Source: Unio delphinus (taxonomy: Eukaryota > Mollusca > Bivalvia > Unionida > Unionidae). Taken from it: a DNA stretch of 64,000 nucleotides. The stretch lies in the NCBI GenBank assembly GCA_029339505.1, contig JAQISU010000109.1, positions 622,001 to 686,000 of the forward strand, given 5' to 3'. The position numbers and the translations under genes are program-made. The notes below the pieces were generated by a model, which saw only the letters and a list, made by a program, of their open reading frames with translations, did not search any database and was not told the DNA's origin. Positions 52,018 through 61,960 of this stretch are shown here, piece after piece (within the stretch, counting starts at the first letter, position 1; the number at the start of each line of letters is the position of its first letter).

Positions 52018-52180
52018 AGTAATGCATCCTCTACTCAAAACACAAGAACGGCAAGAACGGTAATATATTGTCTATTCAGAACACAAGCACAGTATTGCAC
52101 CCTCTATTCAGAACGGCAAGAACATTAATTTATCCCCTATCCAGTACACAAGAATGGCAATGTATCCACTATTCAGAACA
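52018..52180. repeat. weak degenerate repeat, about 4 units
   Basis: cacaagaacggcaa and atcc(t/a)ctattcagaac recur about every 35-45 bp. Confidence 0.65.
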
Positions 52181-52255
52181 CGTTTTAAAGAATGTTGCTC
52201 CTGAAAAACTTTTTTACATTATGAAAACAAAACTGCATGTACATTTTGGTTGTGA

Positions 52256-52666
52256 CCAATTTTGAGGAATAAGCTTCTCGTTTCATTAGCAAAAAAAGTG
52301 TATCTAAAGAAGCACGTCGAATTTAAGATCCAATCGTTGTTTTCTAGTATACTTATATACAACAATCAGCCATTTCCGCAGTTACATGCAATACAATTGT
52401 TCGAAATGTGCGGAGTTGCACTTAGATTTGCTAACTGGCTTCCACCGGGTAAGCGTCTGTACTTAGAAGAACAGGATGTTATAGTGTTTTGTTGCAATCT
52501 TTTCCTGTATGTAGGTTCACGGAGTTTGTCAGCAAAACTGATGATGGGAGGAACGCGGTTGTACACGGACATTTTTTGTGCACACGTGGAAGGAACATAC
52601 ATTTCTGGTAGAGAAGATGCATGTAATAAACTGGTTAATGCTGCCACATGGATATGTGATTAGAGA
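52256..52666 (+). CDS. unrecognised open frame, possible exon
   Basis: This is the longest open frame in the window not made of repeats. It is open from the codon after a stop at 52253-52255 to a TAG at 52664-52666, about 136 codons. There is no ATG near its 5' end (the first lies well inside, about codon 53), so if real it is a 3'-terminal exon; ttcattag ending at 52290 could be a splice acceptor. The amino-acid mix is ordinary: FANWLPPGKRLYLEEQDV in the middle and HVEGTYISGREDACNKLV near the end. The latter loosely recalls the small-residue helix at the C-terminus of flavin amine oxidases, too weakly to name it. I see no poly-A signal close downstream. A chance frame or a decayed gene copy remains possible. 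Confidence 0.3.
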
Positions 52667-52859
52667 GTATTTATGAATGCTTGTTTTAAAGTTTACATCT
52701 GTATAAAGTGTTACATTCGATTCTTGATTAGAAAGTGTAGAATTGATTATCATATTTAGAGATCCAGGATTGAGAGTCTCTCCTTCCACCAATGGTGAGT
52801 TCATATAACTAAAATGTTGTCATTTATCGTTCAATCTTACATATATTATCCATTTAATG

Positions 52860-53136
52860 TTGCTGCTGTTGTTGTAGTTTTTTTTGTTTGTTGTTTGAGG
52901 GTTTAACGCCATTTTTCAGCACACGATAGGCTATACAAGGCGGGCAGTATTATTAGTGGTGGAAGAACCCGGAAAAAAACCCAGAAAGAACCACCGACCC
53001 ACGAGAAGCTACTGGCAAGCTTTCTCACATAACTACATTAGCCGAATCTGAGACTCGAACCCATGCAGACAGAGGCGAGATGGCAGTGATCCGTAATGGA
53101 GAGCGCTTTAGACCACTCGGCCACTCGGGGCCCCTC
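52860..53136 (-). mobile_element. tRNA-derived SINE, copy 6, nested in copy 7
   Basis: A complete copy in reverse, from a T/G-rich tail through gtttaacgccatttttcagc and ggcgggcagtattattag to a head with gagactcgaaccc (B-box side) and gcgctttagaccactcggcc, ending ggggcccc. gttgtag occurs at 52871-52877 and 53137-53143, at the junction with copy 7. This fits an insertion of copy 6 into the GTT-type tail of copy 7. Confidence 0.88.
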
Positions 53137-53292
53137 GTTGTAGGGTTTAACGCCATTTTTTCAGCATATGATAAGCTATACATGGCGGCCAGTATTAATG
53201 GTGGAGGAAGAACCTGGGAAAACCACAGTTAAGAATCACCGAACCGCGAGTAGCTACTGGCAAGCTTTCTCACATACCCACATTAGCCGATT
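53137..53292 (-). mobile_element. tRNA-derived SINE, copy 7, head missing
   Basis: It starts gttgtagggtttaacgccat and runs to cacattagccgatttttt, in the same orientation as copy 6. The tRNA-like head is absent beyond ttagccga. The aaccacagttaagaatcac portion is more diverged than in the other copies, so this copy looks older, in line with being the host of copy 6. Confidence 0.85.
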
Positions 53293-53344
53293 TTTTAATA
53301 ATTTTTTGGTTAACCAAAAAAGGTCTCGTAACATTTAGTATGTC

Positions 53345-54600
53345 TCGTTTTTTTACATAATAATAATGATAAACTATATTTGCTGAGACAGTGATAATGA
53401 GCTAAATAACTTGGGAAAATAATTATTGAGCTGATACGATTGGAAGGTTATGATGAATAGCTAGATAGCATGGAGGATACTGAACAGCTAAATTGCATTA
53501 AACGGTAATTAAGAGTTAGTTAACATGTGACAGTAATGAATAGCTAGTTAGCATGGAGGAAATGGAATAGATAAATAGCATTAAACGGTAATAAATAGCT
53601 AGATAACATGTGACAGTAATGAATAGCTAGTTAGCATAGAGGAAATGGAATAGATAAATAGCATTAAACGGTAATAAATAGCTAGATAACATGTGACAGT
53701 AATAAATAGCTAGTTAGCATAGAGGAAATGGAATAGATAAATAGCATTAAATGGTAATAAATAGCTAGATAATATGTGACAGTAATGAATAGCTAGTTAG
53801 CATAGAGGAAGTTAAATAGCTAAATATTATTCAACGGTAATTAATAGTTAGATAGCATGTGACAGTAATGACTAGCTAGACATCTTTAGGCAGCAATGAA
53901 CAGCCAAATAACATGGTAAAGTTATGAACAACTAAATATCATGGGGCAGTAATAATGAGATTAATAGCAAAGAACAGACATGCACACCTGAACAACATGG
54001 AACAGTAATAAGAAGCTAAACAGCATGAGACAGTAACGATTAGCTGAAAAGATTGGGACAATATTGAGAAGCTAAATAGTACGGGACAATAGTGATAAGC
54101 AAAATAACATGGGACAGTAACGATGGGCTAACAAATGGGGTAGTAACGAGAAGGCAAATAGCATGAAACAATAATAAGAAGCTAAATAGCATGAGACAGT
54201 AACCATGGGCTACACAGCATGGGACAGTAATGAGAAGCTAAATAGCATGGGACAGTAACGGCTGGCTGAAAAGCATGGGACAGTAATGGGAAGCTAAATA
54301 GCATGGGACAATAAGAAGAAGCTTAATAGCATGGGACAGCAATGATGGGCTAAAAAGCATGGGACAGTAATGGTAAGCTAAATAGCATGGGACAATAATA
54401 AGAAACTTAATAGCATGGGACAGTAATGATGGGCTAAAAAGCATGGGACAGTAATGAGAAGATAAAAAAACATGGGACAGTAACGATGGGACAAATAACA
54501 TAGGGCAGTAATGAGAAGCAAAATAGCATGGGACAATAATGAGAAGCTAAATAGCTTGATAAATTAACGATAAGCTAAATAGCATGGAACAGGAACAAAG
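53345..54600. repeat. about 28-bp minisatellite with an 83-bp higher-order zone
   Basis: The basic unit is gctaaatagcatgggacagt plus aatgagaa. Between about 53520 and 53830 three variant units form an 83-bp period (gacagtaatgaatagctag at 53529 and 53612; then agaggaaatggaatagataa and attaaacggtaataaatagc). From about 53880 to 54600 the units are simple and diverged. The reverse-strand frame 54238-54501 (SLLSHVF-type repeats) is a by-product. Confidence 0.9.
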
Positions 54601-55380
54601 TTACCATTTCTATTTTCATTACCGGGACGTCGACGAAATATATAATATTTTTTGGACACAGACAATAGTGTATTGCCACAGATGAACGCAGATAAACTAT
54701 ATACATGGCTGACCTATATTAGTGTGCTTGGCTCAGATGAACTACATAACATTTTTTGGAATCAGATTACCTATGTAACCGTGCTGTCTTTCACTTAGTC
54801 GCAGAATTATGCCCGAAGAGATAAATTTAGACAAGAACGTTAATGTCGAAACCGATTTCTGTATTCGATATAAGACGCAATTATTCACCGGTCTTTTGTC
54901 TTCTTACTCAATCTACGACGACAAAAGTATACTTTTAGAGAAAATTTCCACCTACATGTAGGTTATTAACTGTATTGAAACTAATCAGCGAAACGTTAAT
55001 TGCCAAACAGTTTGCGATCGAGAGAATTTAAGCGTGTTATAAGGGGCCATTTGATAATATTATCAGACAAGTACCGCATATAATCAACAATCGGATTGGT
55101 CCAACTGTTTCCAAACGGAATATTTCTTACCAAAACGTTGTTCATCAAAGAAGTAATCAGTGAGAAAATTGTGCCTCTGTCTCGTTTGTTTGAGTGCGAT
55201 CGCAATTTTGAAATACTTCTTAACCTAGAGTCAGCCTTTGTTGCTTTATAATTCAATTTGCTCTTGAAAGCAATTTTGTGCAACGAGCTTTGAGTTTTAG
55301 TGGCCTTTTAGAGACGTGTGGATGTTTCATCAGATGGAAGAGGTATAAGAGAAAAAGATATATTCTGCATTACTTACAGC
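54601..55380. other. unique sequence, nothing recognised
   Basis: It contains a reverse-strand frame of 95 codons (55283-54996) starting MHKIAFKSKLN with a basic first half. It is not repetitive and I do not recognise it. It could be chance. Confidence 0.4.
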
Positions 55381-55382
55381 TG

Positions 55383-55930
55383 TTTCTATATGCAAAAATG
55401 TTTATTTATTTTGCCAATGTCTGGACTTCAACTGTTTCCTAGGAAACATGTTTATTTATTTTGCCAATGTCTGGACTTCAACTGTTTCCTAGGAAACATG
55501 TTGATTTATTTTGCGAATGTCTGGATCTCAAGTATTTCCTAGGAAACATGTTGATTTATTTTGCCAATGTCTGAACCTCAACTATTTCCTAGGAAACATG
55601 TTGATTTCTTTTTCCAATGTCTGGACTTCAACTGTTTCCTAGGAAACACGTTGATTTATTTTGCCAATGTTTGGCTATTGTTGCTTTGGGAACATTTTGA
55701 TTTTATTTTGTCAATGTCTGGACCTATATTGTTGATATGGATACATTTTAACTTTTTTTGTAAATATCGGGACTTTTATTACTGCTATGGAAACATTATG
55801 GTTAAATTTTACAATGTCTTGGGCTCTATTCATTCTTTGAAAACATCAGTTTATTTTGTCGATATCTGGTCCTCTGTTGTTCCTATGGAAATATTTTGAT
55901 TTGCTTTGTCGATGTCAGGGGCTATTGATG
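55383..55930. repeat. 50-bp minisatellite, about 10-11 units
   Basis: aggaaacatgtt(g/t)atttatt, then ttgccaatgtctggacttca and actgtttcct. The anchor aggaaacatg at 55441 and 55491 gives 50 bp. The first five units are close; the remainder diverge progressively to the right. Repeat-derived frames on + span it. Confidence 0.9.
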
Positions 55931-56109
55931 TTATGAAAGGTATTAACTTGTTTTGTCGATTTCTGGGCTTCCATTGATGCAAGTTAAATTAAACTACATG
56001 AGTAAGATACAGAATAAAAAAAATGATACAATTACAAAATGATCAAATTATGTCAAAAGCTTTAAACTTGTGACGATTTACCAGTATGCCCTTGCTGAGA
56101 CATGACTGA

Positions 56110-56410
56110 TCCTTAACTGCAAGTCGTTCTGACTTTAAATAAACATATAATGTGGGTTTAATCTTATTTTTTAAAATTGCGGTTTCAGACCGTTTGATTT
56201 ATGAAATTCATTCTAACTTTTAATAAACATAACTACTGAATATAAAGTTGTTTTAAATTTTAATTTTTAAAATTGCAGTTTCAGACAGTTTGATTTGCAA
56301 AGGGTATGAAAGTCATTCTGACTTTAAATAAACATAACTACTGCATAGAAAGTGGTTTTAATTATTTTTTTTAATTGTAGTCTTAGACAGTTTGATTTGC
56401 AAAAGACATG
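56110..56410. repeat. about 85-105-bp degenerate repeat, about 3 units
   Basis: gactttaaataaacata then gttttaat(c/t)ttatttttt, aaattg(c/t)(a/g)gt and ttcagac(a/c)gtttgattt recur three times. Confidence 0.8.
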
Positions 56411-56802
56411 ATGTTCCCATATAAAAAATGAAATTTTCCAACATAATGCCATATTTACGCTGAGATTAAAAGAGTAAATCAAGGACTTATTTGTTTTAAG
56501 ACATTGACAATTCTCATCCAAAGGATGCAAAGTAGACTAACGTTAAATTTTATTTAGCATACGATATAATAACGAGAAACTATTCTTTAAAACTGCTTTG
56601 TGAATTTCCTTTTAAAAACAAATATTAGATAACGGTTATCGATGGTATTATTTCAACGTTTTCATTAATAAGAAACAGAAGCAAATGGTGAAAATATTAC
56701 TTTGGATAAATCCAATTGCGATAAATAAGGAACATCATTTAGAATTACTTTAGAAACTATTCTTTCATAGCAAATTCACTATCATTATGATGTAAATGGA
56801 AC
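56411..56802. other. unique AT-rich sequence, nothing recognised
   Basis: No repeat or domain recognised. Confidence 0.5.
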
Positions 56803-56862
56803 ATTATTTTGAGTATTATTTTGAGTATTATTTTGAGTATTATTTTGAGTATTATTTTGAGT
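56803..56862. repeat. 12-bp tandem repeat, 5 units
   Basis: attattttgagt repeated five times without a difference. Confidence 0.96.
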
Positions 56863-57121
56863 AAGACGACCAGTTTTTAAATGTGTTAAATCGGTTTGAA
56901 GAAGTCAATAGAAATGAAGGAGAAGTAGTAAAAAAAATGAACAGGACATACTTATTAGATAAACGCGTTGATCCCGAGTTGCTGTAATTTCATCGTCCTG
57001 AGAGTCGTAAAAATCATTTCTAATACTTAGAGTACATTACACTGTTAATTACATGACAACATACAGTCAGTCGCTAATTAGTTATAACAGAAGTGATTCT
57101 CTCTTCATTAACATTTAACTT

Positions 57122-57237
57122 GTATGTATGTATGTATGTATGTATGTATGTATGTATGTATGTATGTATGTATGTATGTATGTATGTATGTATGTATGTA
57201 TGTATGTATGTATGTATGTATGTATGTATGTATGTAT
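57122..57237. repeat. (TATG)n microsatellite
   Basis: About 29 perfect tetranucleotide units; the CMYV-type frames come from it. Confidence 0.98.
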
Positions 57238-57432
57238 TCACCTATATCGAGTTTGATTATGTGTTCAGAGCTTTTACAAGTTGTTTGTTTATTTACCGCT
57301 GAACTCAGTCTCCTATGTAAATATTTTATATTGCAGTGGTAACTGACGTGTTCATAGAAATTTATATTGACAGTCTAAAATGATGTCTACGTTGCATTTG
57401 AGCTCGTTCATAATAAACGGGGCTAATTTATA

Positions 57433-57804
57433 CGTAAACCATCCCAAACCCAAACACTGGGGGGGGGGGGGGGTGGGTGGGCGGGGTGACGGTGTGGTGT
57501 GGTGTGTTGACAGCCCTACTAAGGGCCCTAACTTAATAAATCAATCAACGTTTTATTTTGAGAACCCCAGAAAGTTTATTCAAGGGGATCCCAGATTTTA
57601 GAAGTTTTGTTGTGGATGTGTGTGGTAGAATTCACGCTACGCCACTAAAGTAATTTTTGAGATGAATTCCAATATAACTCGATTGGCATTATTATGAAGC
57701 TGGGACTGAGAAGTCAAAATATTATTACTGACATTTGATCAATAATTCAACTTGATGTGTGATTTACAAAGACATAACAATGTTTGGGTTTGGGATGATT
57801 TACG
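57433..57804. repeat. 24-bp inverted repeat bounding 370 bp, with a G-rich tract
   Basis: The left arm 57433-57456 (cgtaaaccatcccaaaccca...) and right arm 57781-57804 are reverse complements at 23 of 24 positions. Just inside the left arm is a run of 15 G followed by tgggtgggcgggg (57459-57486). The right arm also belongs to the 3' part of a reverse-strand SINE, so the left arm may be a piece of the same SINE in the other orientation, not a transposon end. Confidence 0.7.
57459..57486 (+). other. G-quadruplex-prone G tract
   Basis: Fifteen consecutive G, then GGG, GGG and GGGG separated by single bases. Four or more G-runs with loops of one base is the standard pattern for a very stable G-quadruplex (established for such motifs; not tested here). 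Confidence 0.8.
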
Positions 57805-57942
57805 CATGATAAGTCATACCTATATTTAAAATGTAAATCACACAAACACCAATGTTATGTCTTTGATATGACTCGGCCGGGGCTTCGAACACACGACTTC
57901 CCGCATCCGGAACGGACGCTCTAACCATTCGGCCACCGAATT
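57781..57942 (-). mobile_element. tRNA-derived SINE, second family, head plus short body
   Basis: Read in reverse, the head is aattcggtggccgaatggtt then agagcg (A box), with gtgttcgaagcc (B box) about 40 bases later. It continues ggccgagtcatatcaaagac. The body ends at the cccaaacccaaac arm of the inverted repeat. It is tRNA-like but with mismatched arms, so it is a SINE head and not a tRNA gene. The head is clearly related to that at 58230-58306. Confidence 0.72.
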
Positions 57943-57992
57943 AAATTTGGTTTTTGTTGTGCAACTATTTTAAAGCAGAAATTATTTCAGTG

Positions 57993-58306
57993 ATGTGTGT
58001 TTTTGCCTTCTTTACGTAAGCTCTAAAATATTGTCAGTAATATCGCATCGATGTCTGCAGTGTGACAGATTATAGTGATGTCTAGCACTGGGACATCATG
58101 CTGCAAAAAATATAGCATCATGTTCCACCCAGTCACATTATCCTGACACAAAGTCGACCAGTTCTATCAATAACTTCTTAATGCTGAGCGCCAAGCAAGG
58201 CAGCTGCAAGTGCCGTTTTTATACTTCTTGGTATGACTCCGCCAAGGTTCTAACCCGCGACCTCCCGCATCTGAGGCGGACGCTCTAACCACTATGCCAC
58301 CGGAAC
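57993..58306 (-). mobile_element. tRNA-derived SINE with conserved central domain (MESC/RUDI-like)
   Basis: Read in reverse: head gttccggtggcatagtggtt then agagcg (A box) and gcgggttagaacc (B box); then ggcggagtcataccaagaag and a linker; then a central domain shared with 13273-13490 (ggcgctcagca, gtgtcaggataatgtgac, cagtgctagacatcact, cactgcagacatcg); and the 3' end ttactgacaatattttagag then cttacgtaaa with a CA-rich finish. It is close to full length. The family assignment is from memory of mollusc SINEs. Confidence 0.8.
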
Positions 58307-58896
58307 AAAAGATGCAAAATTTATTTCAAAACAAATTAACTGTAAGATCTTCGTGTGTTATGTAGTTAAGGTGAAGTTGGCGATGGCCGCTTTATAACTT
58401 TCCAAACGGGGAACATAGAATGATAGCTTCTTTCAAAAAATCGACTAACAAAGCATGTGTATTGGTCTAGCATGCATTATTGCTATGTGCAGTTGACCAT
58501 AGGGTACAACCTTGTTGTCGGAGTTCTGCAGTAAACGAAGGATATCGTTTTTGTTCGAGGAATTGTTAGATTTAATTGCCATATTTTGTTTGATGTTCTT
58601 GCCACGAGACGAACCTTGCTTTGCAGGAAGATGCGTGTTTTCAGGGAAGCGTGTGCAATTTTACCACGGAGGGAAATCAAACGTGAGATCTGTAACAGTC
58701 GCGGCACGTGTTTGAATCTTCGCCGAATGGATGTAATAGTAGTCCCCCACCTCATGTAGTTAATGTTTAAGAGACGCGCGATACTTAATGAGGAATTTAT
58801 TTTTGCTTTCAATAAAGCATGATACATACATATTCTGAATGATTAGTATTTCCAAGTATGTACAAACACTAACTAAATGAGTCCTGGCATCTTTAA

Positions 58897-58901
<5 letters not shown>
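58307..58901. other. unique sequence with overlapping frames, nothing recognised
   Basis: Frames of 67 codons on + (58512-58715) and 114 codons on - (58483-58827) overlap. Neither carries a motif I know. Confidence 0.4.

Positions 58902-58984
<83 letters not shown>
58902..58984. repeat. (AT)n microsatellite
   Basis: About 41 AT units, ending directly at the tail of a LINE stub. Confidence 0.97.
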
Positions 58985-58990
<6 letters not shown>

Positions 58991-59100
58991 AATAACAAAA
59001 ATAATAATAATACTTATAATAAATAACAACAACAATAATAAAAATGACTTTGTAGAGCGCCTAATCTTTAGAAGCTCTAAGCGCTTTACAACATTAGATA
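58985..59100 (-). mobile_element. 3' stub of the CR1/L2-type LINE
   Basis: Read in reverse, taatgttgtaaagcgcttag, agcttctaaagattaggcgc and tctacaaagtca match the 3' ends of the copies at 28950 and 42310. An AAT/AAC-rich tail (58985-59043) follows. Only about 60 bases of the element proper are present, a strongly 5'-truncated insertion typical of LINEs. Confidence 0.85.
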
Positions 59101-59164
59101 ACATCTATAATATTAAAAAAAATAATTTTGCCCACCTTTTCAAGGATATATTTAAAAGAATTGT

Positions 59165-59690
59165 TAAAATGGTCGACTTTTACTTCAATAGTTTATAGAC
59201 AAGTAGCCATTACATCACTAGTTAATAGACAAGTGTTCAGTACTTCAGTAGTTCACAGACAAGTGCTCAGTACTTCGGTAGTTCACAGACAAGTGCTCAG
59301 TACTTCAGTAGTTCACAGACAAGTGCTTAGTACTTCAGTAGTTCACAGACAAGTGCTTAGTACTTCAGTAGTTCACAGACAAGTGCGTAGTACTTCAGTA
59401 GTTCACAGACAAGTGCTTAGTACTTCAGTAGTTCACAGACAAGTGCTCAGTACTTCGGTAGTTCACAAACAAGTGCTTAGTACTTCAGTAGTTCACAGAC
59501 AAGTGATCAGTACTTCGGTAGTTCACAGACAAGTGCTTAGTACTTCAGTAGTTCACAGACAAGTGCGTAGTACTTCAGTAGTTCACAGACAAGTGCCATG
59601 TACATCAGTAGTTTACAATAGTGGTCAGTATCTCACAAACAAGTCTTTTATGTTTCAATAGTTCACAAACATGTTCCTTGTACGTCAATA
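59165..59690 (+). repeat. 30-bp minisatellite, about 16 units, with an open frame
   Basis: The unit is tagttcacagacaagtgctt then agtacttcag. As 30 is a multiple of three, the + frame stays open for 177 codons (59128-59661), reading STSVVHRQVL over and over. There is no signal peptide, domain or start context that would argue for a protein, and the edges decay like those of the other arrays. I treat it as a repeat. Confidence 0.92.
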
Positions 59691-61960
59691 GCACACACGG
59701 AAGTTCCCTATATAACAACGGTTTACCAACATGTGCCCTATAAGTTCTATGTATAACAAACGGTTACCAACATGTGCCCTGTAAGTTCTCTAAATAATAA
59801 ACGGTTACCAACATGTGCCCTGTAAGTTCTCTAAATAATAAACGGTTACCAACAAGTGCCCTGTAAATTCTCTAAATAATAAACGGTTACCAACATGTGA
59901 ACTATAAGTTCTCTAAATAATAAACGGTTACCAACATGTGCCCTGTAAGTTCTCTAAATAATAAACGGTTACCAACAAGTGCCCTGTAAGTTCTCTAAAT
60001 AATAAACGGTTACCAACAAGTGCCCTGTAAGTTCTCTAAATAATAAACGGTTACCAACATGTGAACTATAAGTTCTCTAAATAATAAACGGTTACCAACA
60101 TGTGCCCTGTAAGTTCTCTAATAAACGGTTACCAACAAGTGTCCAATAATTTCTCTAAATAATAAACGGTTACCAACATGTGTCCTATAAGTTCTCTAAA
60201 TAACAAACGGTTTATCAACATGTGCCCTATAAGTTCTCAATATACACCGGTTTAACAACATGTGCCCTGTAAGTTCCCTATATCATAAACGGTTACCAAC
60301 ATGTGCCCTATAAGTTCTCTATATAACAAATGGTTACCAATATGTGCCCTGTAAGTTCTCTAAATAACAAACGCCTAACCAACATGTATTAACAAACGGT
60401 TTACAAACATATGTCCCATAAGTTCTCTAAATAACAAACGGTTACCAACATGTGTCTTATAAATTCTCTATATAACAAACGGTTACCAACATGTGCCTAT
60501 AAGTTCTCTATATAACAAATGGTTACCAACATGTGATTATAAGTTCTCTAAATAACAAACGGTTACCAACATGTTCCCTGTAGGTTCTCTATATAACAAA
60601 CGGTTACCAACATGTATCCTATAAGTTCCCTGGATAACAAACGGTTTACCAATATGTGCCCTGTAAGTTCTCTAAATAATAAACGGTTACCAACAAGTGC
60701 CCTGTAAGTTCTCTAAATAATAAACGGTTACCAACAAGTGTCCTAAAAGTTCTCTAAATAATAAACGGTTACCAACATGTGCCCTGTAAGTTCTCTAAAT
60801 AATAAACGGTTACCAACAAGTGTCCAATAATTTCTCTAAATAATAAACGGTTACCAACATGTGTCCTATAAGTTCTCTAAATAACAAACGGTTTATCAGC
60901 ATGTGCCCTATAACTTCTCAATATACACCGGTTTAACAACATGTGCCCTGTAAGTTCCCTATATCATAAACGGTTACCAACATGTGCCCTATAAGTTCTC
61001 TATATAACAAATGGTTACCAATATGTGCCCTGTAAGTTCTCTAAATAACAAACGCCTAACCAACATGTATTAACAAACGGTTTACCAACATATGTCCCAC
61101 AAGTTCTCTAAATAACAAACGGTTACCAACATGTGTCCTATAAATTCTCTATATAACAAACGGTTACCAACATGTGCCTATAAGTTCTCTATATAACAAA
61201 CGGTTACCAACATGTGATTATAAGTTCTCTAAATAACAAACGGTTACCAACATGTTCCCTGTAGGTTCTCTATATAACAAACGGTTACCAACATGTATCC
61301 TATAAGTTCCCTAGATAACAAACGGTTTACCAATATGTGCCTATAAGTTCCCTATATAACAAACGATTTACCAACATGTGCCTTATAAGTTCCCTATATA
61401 AGAAACGGTTACCAACATGTGCCCTGTAGGTTCTCTATATAACAAACCGTTTACCAACATGTGCCCTGTAAGTTCTCTATATAACAAACGGTTTACCAAC
61501 ATGTGCCTATAAGTTCCCTATATAACAAACGCTTACCAACATGTGCCCTATACGTTCTCTATATAACAAACGGTTACCAACATGTGCCCTATAAGTTCTC
61601 TAAATAACAAACGGCTTACCAACATGTGCCCTGTAAGTTATCTATATAACAAACGGTTACCAACATGTGCCTATAAGTTCCCTATATAACAAACGGTTTA
61701 CCAACATGTGCCTATAAGTTCCCTATATAACAAACGGTTACCAACATGTGCCCTGTAAGTTCTCTATATAACAAACCGTTTATCAACATGTGCCCTATAA
61801 GTTCCCTATATAACAAACGGTTACCAACATGTGCCCTATGTCAGAAGTTTGCGAAATTGTGCCATTGTACGTCAGTAGTTAACATACAAGTGCCCTATAC
61901 TTCAACAGTTCACAAAACAAACCTTTTACTTCAATAGTTCATAAATATGTGCCATATACG
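59690..61960. repeat. 41-bp minisatellite, about 52 units, with a 681-bp block duplication
   Basis: The unit is gttctctaaataataaacgg followed by ttaccaacatgtgccctgtaa. Rare markers repeat at a constant 681-bp offset: gtccaataat at 60141 and 60822, tatacaccgg at 60241 and 60922, acgcctaacc at 60371 and 61052, and t(a/g)gataacaa at 60631 and 61312. So roughly 60121-60660 was copied to 60802-61341. The right flank shares the theme (cagtagtt, aagtgcc) with the 30-bp array, so the two arrays may be related in origin. Confidence 0.95.

Noticed and set aside
54238..54501. 87-codon reverse-strand frame with SLLSHVF/SHYCPMLF-type repeats
   Set aside because: A by-product of the 28-bp array; the frame survives by chance unit length.
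55318..55899. Frames of 74 and 112 codons on +
   Set aside because: They run through the 50-bp array, repeat FANVWL/QCLDFNCF phrases and shift frame each unit.
58230..58306. Possible tRNA gene on the minus strand
   Set aside because: The B box is altered (gttagaacc) and the sequence continues into a SINE body; a related head lies at 57870-57942.
58483..58827. 114-codon reverse-strand frame
   Set aside because: It overlaps a + frame, is rich in Arg/Ser/Thr/Ile and shows no motif.
59690..61960. CRISPR-like direct repeats
   Set aside because: Units are contiguous with no unique spacers, and the sequence is eukaryotic.
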